This document shows, piece after piece, positions 48,729 through 59,875 of a stretch of DNA of 64,000 nucleotides. Location of the stretch: contig OZ251243.1 of assembly GCA_965240325.2 (NCBI GenBank), forward strand, positions 124,001 through 188,000. The letters run 5' to 3'. The position numbers and the translations under genes were made by a program. Numbering within the stretch: position 1 is the stretch's first letter; every line of letters begins with the position of its first letter. This DNA comes from Rebecca billardiae RCC1528 (lineage: Eukaryota; Haptophyta). The notes under the pieces were generated by a model. It saw only the letters and a program-made list of their open reading frames with translations, had not been told where the DNA came from and did no database searches.

Positions 48729-51700
48729 CTACTCGTCTGCCGCCGCGCCGGGCAGCCTTGCGCGCTCGCCCAGCTGCTGCGTGTACCGGCTCATCTCCAC
48801 CAGCACCGTGTTGAGCTCGGCGCGCGCCAGCTCGAACTGCACGCCCAGGTAGAAGGGCGCGCTGCCGTCCGCAGCCGTGCACGGGTGCAGCGACAGGAGG
48901 TTCCAGAAGCCCACGCCCGCTGCGGGCGCGGCGCGGCCGGGGCGGCGCGCGGCGTGCGCGCAGGGTGAGCGCCGCGCATCGCAGCGGGCGCGCACGCGCG
49001 CGCGCAGCCCACGCCACGCGCACCCCCGCCCTCGCCCTGCTGCGCTCACCGCGCGTCTCGTTGTACAGGTGCACGCGGCAGCTGCGCCGCTCCGCGATGC
49101 TCAGCTTGAGCAGCTGCACGCTCGACGGGTCGGTGCACTCGGTCTGCAGGAAGCGGCAGTTGCGCCCGATGCAGTCGGCGGCGCGGTACCCGCACGTGTC
49201 CTGCGCCGCGCGGCGCAGGGCGGGCGCAGCGCGCGAGCGCTCGAGTGAGCGCGCGCCGGCCGCCGCGGTCACGCGCGCCCGCGCGCGCGCGCGGTGCGCT
49301 GCAAGAGCGCTCGCGCCAGACACGCGCGCAGCACGCGCGGCGGCGCCCCCGAGCCCTCCCTCCCGCACCACGCGCGCGCGCAGGCGTGCGTGCGTGTGCC
49401 CTGGCTGGGGCTGGGGCGGGCTGGGGCTCGGCCGCCGGGCGGGGGCGGGCTGGCTGCTGCTGGGGCTACGGTGCTGAGTGCCGGGGGCGCCCTGGCCGGC
49501 GCGCGCTCACGCCACCGCGGTGCGGTGCGCGGCCACACATGCACACACGCACGCGCACGCCGCCCGCTCCGCCCGCGCTCGCTGCTCACCAGGAACCCCT
49601 CTGAGATGTGGACCAACGGCTGGTCCGGCAGTTGCATGGCGGACACGACGACGGCAAAGCCGCGGCACTCGAGCAGCGTGCGCACCAGTAGCAGCTGCAG
49701 CGCGCCCGCCGCCTCCGCCTCGTCCGCGACGGCGGCGGAGAGCACGTCGGGCGTGGCGTCGACGTGGGGCACGCCCGCGGGCGGCAGCGCGGCCGCTGCG
49801 CCGAGCGCGCGCGCTTCGAGCTCTGCCGGCAGCGGGCCCATGGGCCTTGGCACGCCCAGCAGCTGAGGCCGGCCGTGCAGCAGGCGCGCGCGCGCCGGCG
49901 CGGCCGCGGCGCCCTTCGCGCCGCCGCGCGCGGCCGCCGCCTCCGCCGCCTCGTCCGCGCCCAGCCGTGTGCGCGCGTCAGAGTGCGCAGAGAGCTCCGA
50001 GCTGCGGCGCGGCGAGATGGCGGAGGCGGTGGGCCGCTCTGGCGAGCTGGCTGCAGAGCTGCTCGTCGCGGCGCGCGGCCCGCCGGCCGCCGGTGGCAGC
50101 GGCCCCGCCCCCTCGCCCTCGCCCTGCGGCCACAGCGCCTCCTCCGGCGAGAAGCTGAGCTCGAGGTGCGCCACCGCGTACAGCTGGCCCGCCTCGAGCG
50201 TGCGCCGCAGGTGCTCCACCCGCTGGCAGCCGACCAGCTCCGCCAAGGCGAACGAGTGCGCGTCCTCCGGGTCGGGCGCGGTGGCCATCGCCTCGGCGGC
50301 GGCGGCGGCGGCGAGCACGCTGCGCCGGCGCCACGCGCCCAGCAGGCGCTCGCTCGGCTCCACGCGCGAGACGGCGCACAGGCTGACGAACGGCCGCCCC
50401 CCCTTGGCGTACTGCACGAGCAGCACGCGCGACGACGGCCCGGCGGCGCGCGACGCGGCGGCGCACAGCTGCCCCTCGGCCGCGGCGGAGGTGAGAGGCC
50501 CGCTGAGCAGACGGACGCCGGCGGGCGCGGCGCAGAGCTCCGAGGCGCTGTACCCGCTGATCGCCTCCAGCGCGCGGTTGGCGTACACGAAGGTCGGCGG
50601 CGACGCCGAGCCGTCGAGCAGGCTGAAGCCGTCGCCGCACTGCGAGTCAAACAGCCGCAGGGCCACGGCCTCGGCCAGCGCGCCGCACGCGGGCGGCGGC
50701 AGCTCGCGCAGGCGGAGCGCGGCGGCGGCGGCGGCGGCGGTGCCGAGGGCGGCGGGGGCGTTCGCGCCGTCGGGCGCGCGCGCGAGCCGCGTGATCTGCG
50801 CGCGCAGCCCGGCCTCGTCGAAGAAGAACGCGTGGCGCACGATGCGGCCTGACGAGATGCTGTCGATGGTCACGCCGCTGCTGAGCACGGGCGCGCCGGT
50901 GGGCACGAGGGTGAGCGGCGCGCCGTCGTAGTCGAGAGTCGTGTACGCGCCCGTGTGCGTGCCGCGCAGCACCCAGTGCGTCGTCACCACCGCGTCGTCC
51001 GCCGAGATCTCCTGCGAGAGCGTCTGCATGCTCAGGTCCGGGAACGCCGTCCGGAAGCGCTGCATCCGCCGCGCATAGCCCTCCAGCCCGCCCAAGCCGC
51101 CGCCGCGCTCGGCGCCGCGCTCGGCGCCGCGCTCGGCGCCGCGCGCGCGCGCGCCGTCGTGGCTGTCGTCGCGCCCCGCGCCCGACGCGCCGAGTGACAG
51201 CGCCGCGGCCGACGCGGACTCCTGGAAGAGCGCGTCCGGCGCGAAGAAGCGCAGCAGCCTGGACGCGTGGAGCGGCGTGGCGCCGCCGCCAAACACGCAC
51301 GCGTCGCGCGCGCGCACGAGCCGCCTGCAGCGCTCGCCTTCGGAGCGGTCCTCCGCACTCACGCACAGCCGTAGCTCGGCGGACGCGGACGCGGCGTCCG
51401 ACGAGGCGGCGCCGCCCGCCGCGTGCGCCGGCGGCCCGGTCGTGATCGCGTCGGGCGACCAGAAGCTCAGCCGCAGGTAACGCACCGAGCCGAGCTCGTC
51501 GTCGTCCTCGACGTCGTCGTCGCCCGCGCCGCCGCCGCCCGCCGCCGCCGCCGCCTCGGCCGCGTCGGCCGCCTCGGCCATGCGCACGAGGGCGGGCTTG
51601 GGCGTGGACGCGCCGCGCACGCCGACGAGCAGCGTGGCGAGCGGCGCCGCGGCGCTCGACGAGCGCCGCGCCCGGCGCCGCGCCGGCCGCCGCTGCGGCG

Positions 51701-53087
51701 GCGCGACTGCGTCGGCGGTGCCGCCGGCCGCGCGCTCGGCGGCGAGCGCGATCGCTTCGCGCAGCCGCGGCGCGTCCGCCGGCTCGAGGCCCGGGAGCTC
51801 GCACACGTCGCTGCCGACGAGGGTGGAGAGCGCGCCCGCCGTGTCGAAGCCGAGCAGCGCCTCGAGCTCGATCGACGCGCGGCTCACCACCGCGCGCGCC
51901 GCCGAGGCTGCCGCAGCCGACTCCGCCGCCGCCGCGCCCGCGCCGCCGCCCGCGCCGCCGCCCGCGCCGCCAGTCCGGACGATCAGCTCGAGCCACAGCC
52001 CGTCCTGCGGCCCGCGGTCCCGCGCCGGCCTGCGCGCCGCCGCCTTGGGCGAGAGGTACCGCTGGAAGCCGCGCTCGAGCTCGACCATCTTCTCCTGGTG
52101 CTGCTGCGCGAGCTTGCGCCCGGCGTGCGGAGAGAGGCTGGTCGAGGGCGGCACGGGCGGCGGCGCCGCCTTGCGCTCGAGCGCCTCCCAGTCGACGCGC
52201 GCGAAGAAGGGGTGGGCGGTGATGCTGCGGAGCCCCTTCTGCGGCCCGCCGAGCCGCGCGCGCGGGTCCACCGTCAGCAGCCCGCGGATCAGCCCCTGCA
52301 GATCGGCGGACAGCCACCACGGCATCTCGAACTCCGCGGCACCCACGAGCGCGGTCAGCTCGTTGAGCGAGCGCGCCATGAACGGCGGCTCGCCCGTGCT
52401 CAGCTCGTAGAGGAGGCAGCCCAGCGCCCACCAGTCGGCGCACTGCGTGTACGGCCGGCCGCACAGCGCCTCGGGCGCCATGTACACCGGCGTGCCGCAC
52501 GTCGTCGTCGTGGTGAACTGCTCGGCGGGCTTGTCGCTCGCGCCCGGCGGCACGATCCGCTTCGCAAGCCCAAAGTCTGTGAGGAGGAGGTGGCCGTCGA
52601 TGCCGACCATCACGTTCTCGGGCTTGAGGTCGCGGTACACGATGCCCGCGGCGTGCACGTGCGCCAGCGCGAGCACCACCTCCGCCGCGCACGCGCACAC
52701 CGTCGGCTCGTCCAGCTTGTGCTGCCGGTCGAGCAGCGCGTGCAGGTCGCCGCCGCCCGCGTAGTCGAGGATCATGTAGAGGTGGGCCTCGTCCTGGAAG
52801 GCGTAGTGCAGCGAGACGACGAACGGGTGGCGCATCGACTGGAGCAGCTCGTTCTCCGCGATCGCCTGCGCGATCGACGTCTCGCCCTTGGTGACGATGT
52901 GGTTCTTCTCGATGCACTTCATCGCGTACACCGACTCGTCCGCGCGGTGGCGCACAGAGAGCACGCGGCCAAAGGCGCCGGAGCCCGCCACGCCCACGAC
53001 CTCAAAGTCCTCGCGGCGCACCTCGTGCGCCCCCGCCGCGCCGTCGCCCGTCGCGGAAGCCGGCTGCGCGGTGCTGGGAGAGCCCAT
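48729..53087 (-). CDS. AGC-type protein kinase with SnoaL-like, PAS and C-terminal LOV domains (candidate blue-light receptor)
   Basis: Exons (complement): 53087-49590, 49200-49050 and 48919-48729, GT-AG and in phase, giving 1,279 residues. Start at ATG 53087 (MGSPSTAQPAS). Kinase at about 28-296: GSGAFG loop 35-40, K57, YRDLKPEN 151-158, DFG 171-173, APE 204-206, with the TTTTTCGTPVYMAPE activation segment of AGC kinases. A PAS-like stretch may lie at about 400-450. A SnoaL/NTF2-like domain lies at about 605-770 (FRTAFPDLSMQT, THWVLRGTHTGAY). A PAS domain at about 815-905 (FVYANRALEAISGYSASEL) lacks the LOV cysteine. The C-terminal LOV (about 1142-1250) has IGRNCRFLQ with photoactive-type C1181, then LYNETR, FWNLL and the conserved Gln in YLGVQ. 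The LOV core crosses two introns. Light would form a flavin-cysteinyl adduct and control the kinase. The family motifs are seen; function is inferred. Confidence 0.9.
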
Positions 53088-54997
53088 CGAGTTCACGCGC
53101 GGATCGACGCACTGATTGTCGTCCCAGAGACGGGCAGGCGGCAGCTCGAGGAGCCTCCTGACTTGATGCGCGCATCGGCCCCGCGCAAAGTGCCGCCCCA
53201 AGATTTCTACTTTTATGGGTGGTAGGGAGGCGGGAATCTCAGGCTGCGGCGGAAGTTATGATAGACCGTCGCAACTTGGCCGCTCCACCACAAAAACCAG
53301 TTGTGGAATGATCGCGCAGCCTGGAAGGTCGCATAAAAGAATTGTCCGCGGCCCGCCATTGGCTGAGCAAAATACCTGTTGGTATAACCCCCACTGCATT
53401 GAGTGCGCCATTGACGAGTCCCCCAAACCCAGTTAGCGCTGTGTGATATTAATCTGTTTGGTACCCATCATATACCGCTGCACAATCATCGTCATAGAAC
53501 CCGCTTTCGTCGATGGAGATTAATACTCATGTCGATGAGGAGTACGATGAGTTGAGAGTCCCATACCCAGTATCCAGCCGCGCGGCCGCGATGAATCTGC
53601 CGCTCCTGGGCAGGATGCCGTCAGCACAGCAGGACGCGCTCCATCCACGATGCGTTGGAGGTCGGGTAGTCATACCCCTGGCCGACACACACCCTTACCG
53701 CTCTGCGCATGGGGAACCCATGCTCGCAGAGCGGCCGGGGCGAATCTCAGGGGCCTGAGGCGGTCCCGGACGCGCGCCCCGCGGCCACGCCTGAGGGTGC
53801 GGGCGGGCTCTTCCGGATCATGTTGGTGAGCTCTCCGCCATCGGGGCGCGCTTCATTGCGCCGCCTCGCCTCGCGTACGGCGTTCCCGTCGTGCTCGCAC
53901 TGACAAGGCTGAGCAGAGCGTAGAGTGCCATCATGATTGCATTCGGTTCCAACTTGCTCGCCAGCCACTTCCAGCCAGGTGCGCGCGGCTTGGGAATTAG
54001 TTCCGTGTGCCCGGGGCCCGGGCTCGTCGTGACACCGGCATGCCGATCCCTCCCCAGCCGAGATGTCAGAGCGCGTGCGCACAGGCAGTCACAGGCAGTG
54101 CGCACTGGTAGCCAAGTGGACGCGTGTGAGCGACGACAAGCCACCACAAGAAAACGGCCGCATCCATGATCCAACCTTCTCACATACCGCCACCAGACCA
54201 CCGTCCTCCACCGCGCAGAATGCGTCTGAGCCCGCCCATTCCCGCCCATAACGAGTTACAGCGGCTCGATTGTGAGGCGGGTGCACGGGCGGCTGGTGAA
54301 AGCGAGCCCCGTGCGGACGGCGAGAGAGACGCGCGTGCATAGACCTGATGCGGGAGTGCCCGAACAACGTGAAGGTGCGTCCATCTTGCAAGCGCGCGAC
54401 CGGTCCGACTCACCGCGCCACGCCAAACGAGCACCACGCGTGTCGCCCCCCAGCGCCGGCCACGCGTCCCGAGGCGCTGCCATGTTTCGTCACGGGCCCG
54501 ATCTCTGAGGTTAGCCCCGGCCGCTCTGCGAGCGTGGTTCCACCACGCGCACGGTGAGCTGGCCGGGTGTGCCGCTCATCGGACCAGGTCATACCCCGGC
54601 ATGGCGGCATGCCCAGCGGCGCTCTTACCCCGACCTGGCATGCCATTCTCGCCTGTCCCCGATCCATTGCCCACGCGTTGGCGCTCGGCTGTGGGTCGTC
54701 GACGATCATCCAGGCACCACCTAACTTATTCCGAAACCGCTACTATAGTACTACTGCAGAGTCGTCGGCGCGCCGCGCGCCGCAGCTGCATCCTGACACG
54801 GTCCGGAGTGCGGCACAGCATGACTCATGAGACTGAGTGCCGTCCACTTAGGCGCCCGTGTGCTGAGGGGCACCTTCGGATCGCGCGAGCAGTGCCATGG
54901 CACATTGGCGGGTCCGAGACAGAGGCTCCCTGCGCGGCAGCCGGGTCAATACTACCAGCGCGACCGCCGAATCGAACTCCTTGACCGGCCGCGCGCG

Positions 54998-55057
54998 TAT
55001 TATATATATATATATATAAGCAGTTTGATTTATATATAATTATATATAATATATATA
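54998..55057. repeat. AT-rich microsatellite block
   Basis: TATATA tracts broken by AGCAGTTTGATT. Confidence 0.9.
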
Positions 55058-55083
55058 GCGCGCTAGGCGGCGCGCTCACTCTC

Positions 55084-55262
55084 CAAGCCCCTCTTCTGCA
55101 GCTGCGCGCCGCTTGGCCGGCGCGCGGCGACGCGCACTACGACCTCATCCTCATCCAGGCGCCCACGCGGGCGCACGGGGGCGACAGCCGCGGCTGCCGC
55201 TTGCCGGAGCTGCTCGCCGCTAGGTCGGCGGGCGGCGACATCGACTACGACCTCACCCTCAT
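55084..55262. repeat. two diverged tandem units
   Basis: A unit containing CGACxxCGACTACGACCTCA and a CTCATCCA end occurs twice. In one minus frame both copies read DE-EVVV-VAARRPSG-QL, so this may be a remnant of a repetitive coding sequence. Confidence 0.5.
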
Positions 55263-55322
55263 CCAAGTGCTCCGGAAGGCGCTCGGCCGCGGCGGCATCT
55301 GCCGTCGCCGCCGTGTGCCCGG

Positions 55323-55474
55323 CAGGCCGAGGCGGTGCTCCATCCCGGCCCCGCTCCCGTAGGGGGGCAGGGCTGCGGGTGGCGCACTGTCTGACCTGGT
55401 CGGAAGGCGCGGACGCATTCTATGTGTCTGTTGCACTCTGAGCCTGACGCTTGTCCGATGCTGCCACGTCGTTA
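55323..55474 (-). repeat. dispersed repeat, copy B (inverted relative to 42.2 kb)
   Basis: It matches 42222-42374 in reverse complement with few differences and again borders (TA)n at the TTAACGAC end (55475 onward). Confidence 0.8.
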
Positions 55475-56203
55475 AATATATATATATATATAATAATATA
55501 AGTTCTTTCTGCGTCGATCGCGGCGTCATCGCGAATACCAGTTATACTTATTTTGATCGACTACTTTAGTGAGGTCGGAAGGGTCGGTGCTACGACGTTT
55601 CGCCACCTCTTCGCCGCCGTGTGTCCATCATCCTTATCCATGCGGGATGGCACCTGCTCGGCGCCGAGTCCCGCTGGCCGCCCCGAGGTACCGTGAGGTC
55701 AGTGCCACGCCCGGCCCCGGCCCGAGTCCCGAAGGCGGGCGCCGAGCGAAGTGGCGGGGCCCCGGCGGCGGATCCGCGCCGCGGAGTGCGGCGCAGATGC
55801 GTACGGCGCCGGTGTGCGGATGAGCCACCCAGAGCAGCTGCAGACGATCACCCTTGCGTCACATCATCTGATCATCATCTTCTTGGGCCTGAGTGCCCAT
55901 CCGCGGATGACCGAGCCGCCGGGGGCGTAGTGGCGTTCCGGAGCAGCTCCACGGGTCAAATCGACACCAGTGTCGAGTCGGAGGCTCGGAGCCGCCGGGC
56001 CGGCCACAAGACATGCCGGACTGCGCGATGTGGCTGCCAGCCGGCGCGGGCAGAGGTCGCCGCCCGTGAGCCGCGTGCAGAACCACGCTGCGCCCACTGA
56101 TCGGCATCCGGCGCCACACTGCCGCTGCCCGCCGAGCCGGCAGAGACGGGGTGCGGTGGACTCAAAAACGCTGCGGCGTGTGAGCGGTCGTGGGTGGGCC
56201 GCG

Positions 56204-57274
56204 TCACCGCGCGCCGAGCGCTCCGGCCGAGCCCGAGCCCGGCACGCTGCTCGTGCCCGGCGGCGCGCCGAGGTTGCCCGAGAGCGCCTGGCGCAGGAAC
56301 TCGATCTGCTCGCGCAGCAGCCCGTTCTCGGTCTGCAGCACCGTGTTGTGCTGGGAGAGCGAGACGTTCTGCCGGCGCAGCTCCTCGAGCTCGTGCTCGA
56401 CGGCCTCGATGGTCATGCGCTTGCGCTGGCGGTACCCCTTCGCCGCGAGCTTGTTCCGCTCGCGCCGCATCGCCGTCGACTTGTCCACGAACCCGCCGGT
56501 CGCCGGGTCGAACTCCGAGCCGGTGTCGGACGTGTGGAAGCCCTCGCGCCGAGGGCCGTCGCCGCGGAAGGACGGGAGCGCGCCGCGCTCGGCGTGCGCG
56601 GCGAGGCCGCCGATGCTGCCACCCGCGCCGCCGCCGTTGTACGACGAGGGCAGCGATTCCACGTCGTCCTGGTCCGAGCCGTTCCCGCCCAGCCGCGGCG
56701 GGCCCGCCGCCTTGGCCGCGGCGGCGACCGCCGCGCGCAGGTCGACCGCCGCGTCCGCGGGCGCGGGCGGCGCGGGGGCCTGGTGCGGCAGGTGGCCGGC
56801 CGCGGCGGCGTGCGGGAACGCGCCCGGGAACTGACCGAGCGTGGTGAGCGAGTGCTGCCGCTGCAGCAGCGTCACGTACTCGCCGACGATCTGCGACGCG
56901 AGCGGCTCCATCGCCATCGCCTTGGCCATGATTGTGTGGATCACGGACGAGATCACGTCGCGGTACTCCTTGTTGACCGGGCCCTCGCCGAGGACGACGT
57001 GCTGCCACATGTTGGCGCGCGTCTGCTCCTCGCGCGCGAGCAGCTCGCCCAGGTCGACGAACGAGTTCGCCTTGAGCTTGTCCACGGCGACGCGCGCCTC
57101 GCGCGCCATCTGCTCGTCGAGCGCCGTCGCCTCGCGCTCAAACTGCGCGCGGTCGGCGGCCATCTGGGCCTCGCCGATGGCCTCGTTCACGTCGAGCAGG
57201 CACTGCTGGAGCTCGTCCACCGAGATCATCGCGTTCGCCTCCATCACCTCCGAGCCGTGGTGGCGCGACGTCAT
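56204..57274 (-). CDS. bZIP transcription factor
   Basis: ATG at 57274 (MTSRHHGSEV), 356 residues; the frame is open upstream but lacks a better ATG. The basic region at 269-286 (RRERNKLAAKGYRQRKR) has the N-x7-R signature (N274, R282). It is followed by leucines at exact heptads, L299, L306, L313, L320 and L327. The N-terminal 140 residues form a second helical, charged region (MISVDELQQCLLDVNEAIGE through VTLLQRQHS) that could be a coiled-coil or partner-binding domain. The middle is Ala/Gly-rich with an acidic patch. No LOV domain follows the zipper, so this is not an aureochrome. It is divergently paired with the snRNP gene. Confidence 0.9.
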   Translation of the reverse strand: MTSRHHGSEVMEANAMISVDELQQCLLDVNEAIGEAQMAADRAQFEREATALDEQMAREARVAVDKLKANSFVDLGELLAREEQTRANMWQHVVLGEGPVNKEYRDVISSVIHTIMAKAMAMEPLASQIVGEYVTLLQRQHSLTTLGQFPGAFPHAAAAGHLPHQAPAPPAPADAAVDLRAAVAAAAKAAGPPRLGGNGSDQDDVESLPSSYNGGGAGGSIGGLAAHAERGALPSFRGDGPRREGFHTSDTGSEFDPATGGFVDKSTAMRRERNKLAAKGYRQRKRMTIEAVEHELEELRRQNVSLSQHNTVLQTENGLLREQIEFLRQALSGNLGAPPGTSSVPGSGSAGALGAR

Positions 57275-57676
57275 TGTTGCGGAAGCCGGTGAAGGGGGCG
57301 CCGTGGCAAGCGGCGGACTCACTGTCGGGTGCTGAAGTTGGGCAGGCCGATTGCGGCCCAGCCGAAGCGTTTGCCCGAGCCGCCCGCGGAGTGGAAGTTG
57401 TAATCCGGGGGCGAGCAAGTTCCGAAGGACTTCCCTGCCAGCCCGATTTTGTATGAGGTGGCAACCAGGCCGCTCTAATCAGTGAGCGGCCTGCTCGCGA
57501 TCTCGGGTACGGCCGGCGGCCTCGACGTTTCCGCGACCCGGACACTGGCGACAGGTGATGTCATCGATGTCCGGGTCCGACAGCCGGAAGAGTCCGAAGA
57601 GGCGAGGACTCTCACAGGACTCTCGGACCTCGCTCCCCGGACTGGGCGCCCGTGGTTGGTGGGTGTGATCGGCACG
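57275..57676. promoter_or_regulatory. shared upstream region of bZIP and snRNP genes
   Basis: 402 bp between divergent start codons. The rightward frame is open through most of it from a GTG, but translation is assigned from the ATG at 57677. Confidence 0.4.
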
Positions 57677-58214
57677 ATGGCCGATGCCGAAATGCCCACG
57701 GCGGACATCCCGCCGAATCACACGGTGTACGTGAACAACCTGAACGACCGGATCAAGAAGGACGAGCTGCGCAAGCAGCTGTACTGCCTCTTCTCGCAGT
57801 TCGGCGTCATCCTCGACGTCGTCGCGCTCAAGACGCCCAAGATGCGCGGGCAGGCGTTCGTCACGTTCCGCGACATCAGCTCGGCGACGCAGGCGGTGCG
57901 CTCGTTGCAAGGGTTCGACTTCTTCGAGAAGAAGATGCGCCTGCAGTACAGCAAGCACAAGGGGAACGTTGTCAAGCAGCTCGAGGGCACCTACGACCCG
58001 CGCAAGCTCGCGAAGAAGAAGGTGATCGAGTTTGGGAAGCCAAAGGACGAGGCGGGAGCGGCGGGAGCGGCGGGCGCGGCGGCGGGCGACGGCGCGGCCG
58101 AGCCGGGCGGCCCCGCGGCGGGTGCTGGCGAGAGCGCAGCCGACGCGGCCGCGCGTCTCATGCCGCCGCCGCCGCCGCCGCCGCCCGCAGCCGCCGCTGG
58201 CGAGCCCGACGGCC

Positions 58215-58245
<31 letters not shown>

Positions 58246-58489
58246 GGCAGAGCCGCCGCACCGCATCCTCTTCGTGCAGAACCTGCCGGAGCAGGTGAAC
58301 GAGATGATGCTCAAGCTGCTCTTCCAGCAGTTTGACGGGTTCGGGGAGGCGCGCCTCGTGCCGGGGAAGCCGGGCATCGCGTTCGTCGAGTTCGCCTCCG
58401 AGCCCGAGGCGACGGTCGCGATGGGCGCGCTGCAGGCATTCAAGGTCACGCCGACACACCTCATGCAGATCAGCTACGCCAAGGCGTGA
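57677..58489 (+). CDS. SNRPB2: U1A/U2B''-type spliceosomal snRNP protein
   Basis: 270 residues from ATG 57677 (MADAEMPTADIPPNHTVYVNNL). RRM1 has RNP2 VYVNNL (17-22) and RNP1 RGQAFVTF (57-64), with the family's NNLNDRIKKDELRKQLYCLFSQFG and MRLQYSKHKGNVV. A linker of about 85 residues is Ala/Gly then Pro-rich. RRM2 (about 196-270) shows ILFVQNLPEQVNEMMLKLLFQQF and a divergent RNP1-like GIAFVEF, ending ISYAKA. RRM1 binds a snRNA stem-loop (U1 SL2 or U2 SL4). A single gene often serves both roles in protists, so I cannot separate U1A from U2B''. No intron. Confidence 0.95.
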
Positions 58490-59870
58490 CTGACGCGCGT
58501 GCGGCCGAGCTGCGAGGGCGGCGTGAGCCGAGCGGTCGAGCTCGGGCGCGTTCCAGAAGCTGCTCCCTGCTCGACACGTCGGCTGAGCGCCGCCTGGTCA
58601 TATGATGCCCGTGCAGTGATTCGAGGATGAATTTTGACACATGGGCATCAAGCGACGGCAGCCGGCAACGCCAAAGGGCCGTGGAAGCGCCAAGCGGCGC
58701 GGCGGCAGCAGGCTGCACGAGGCTCGGAGAGGCCGAGCTGGTCTGAGTATAAGATGTCCTCACAGACCTCAGGGTCTGAGAGTCAGACTCATCATCTCAG
58801 AGCAGCATAGGCTCTGGTCACTGTCCGGGACGTCCAGCAGGGGTGCATTTAACCATTTGGGGGGGTCTGGGGGGGCTCCCCCCAGCCGATCGAAGGACCA
58901 AATACGCCTCAATAAGGCCCCAACTCGCCAGAATTCGCATAGCAGACCGTGTTCGCTGGTGTTGGCTGAGGGCTGCGTCGTGCGGCGTCGGCTCTGCGCC
59001 GGGCGGCCATGACGCATTACACACAGCCCCGATATCGGCGCCTCCCTCGCGAGTCAAGACGTAGCGCAGTGCAGGATCGAGCAACGCATTGACCGCTGCG
59101 GCGCACCGCGCAGGCCACGCCGCACCTCAGCACTCGCGAACAAGCTCTGAGCCAGCCAGCTGTGGCAGTCCTCTGAGGAGCTGCAGCCAAGCACGAGCTC
59201 GTGCGCATACCCGTGGCACCACGAGCTGACGGCGCGGCCCGGGGCGCGAGCAGCTAGAAGCCGACAAGCTCATGCGCACGCCCGCACCGCCGCGAGGTGT
59301 GGCCGCCGGCGCGAGCAGCTCGACGCGGACCGCACGCAGCTTGCTCGAGTCGACGAGCAGCTTCTCGCCCATCGGTGACTCTCAGTGCACGAAGGTGCAC
59401 CCGGGGCGCGAGCGCGACAGGGTGCCGCGGCCAACCAGCGGATGCGCCCGGATCAAGGCCTCCAAGGCGTCTCGTCTCCTCGCCCGCTCGGCGGAGCTCC
59501 ATCGTGCGAGAGACCGGTCCGGGAGCCCAAAAAAAAGTTCAGCACGATGGAGTCCTCCGTGTTCGGCTGTGACGACGCGTTCAAGGACAAAGAAACATAC
59601 GAAATCGTCTGCGGCTTCGGTTTTGAACCTGCGGCTTCGTCCGCCGCCCCGGAGATCTTTCGATTGGTACCCTCATCGCTCCCTGGCTCCCAGGGGTTCG
59701 TCTAAATGCACCCCCCCCATAGGGTCAGTGGACGTCCCTGACTGTGGCTGGAGCCCACACTGCAGTACCTACCCACCCATACGGCCACTGTGTGCTCACT
59801 TGATGTCATTGTAGTTTGTACATGTACTCAATCGATGAAATCGGAAAGATTCTGCATTATTTTCTGCTGC
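58490..59870. other. intergenic region
   Basis: Contains G-runs near 58858-58880. A short frame at 59547-59705 (MESSVFGCDDAFKDKETYEIVCG) has balanced composition but no recognisable domain. Nothing else supportable. Confidence 0.45.
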
Positions 59871-59875
59871 TGTTA

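Larger units (their letters stand above)
53088..56203. other. intergenic region upstream of the LOV kinase and downstream of the bZIP gene
   Basis: Three kilobases without a supportable gene. Composition is more even than in the exons. It includes an AT-rich segment, a tandem duplication and the inverted dispersed-repeat copy, given below. Confidence 0.55.

Noticed and set aside
53088-53201. N-terminal extension of the LOV kinase to 53201
   Set aside because: The first codon there is TTG, not ATG; the first in-frame ATG is at 53087.
56204-57274. Aureochrome
   Set aside because: The bZIP protein ends soon after the zipper and has no LOV domain.
57482-57676. N-terminal extension of the U1A/U2B'' protein
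   Set aside because: It begins with GTG and the extra residues do not match the family, whose start fits the ATG at 57677.
58857-58885. G-run followed by C-run as a regulatory element
   Set aside because: A simple homopolymer pair with no gene context; nothing beyond composition supports a role.
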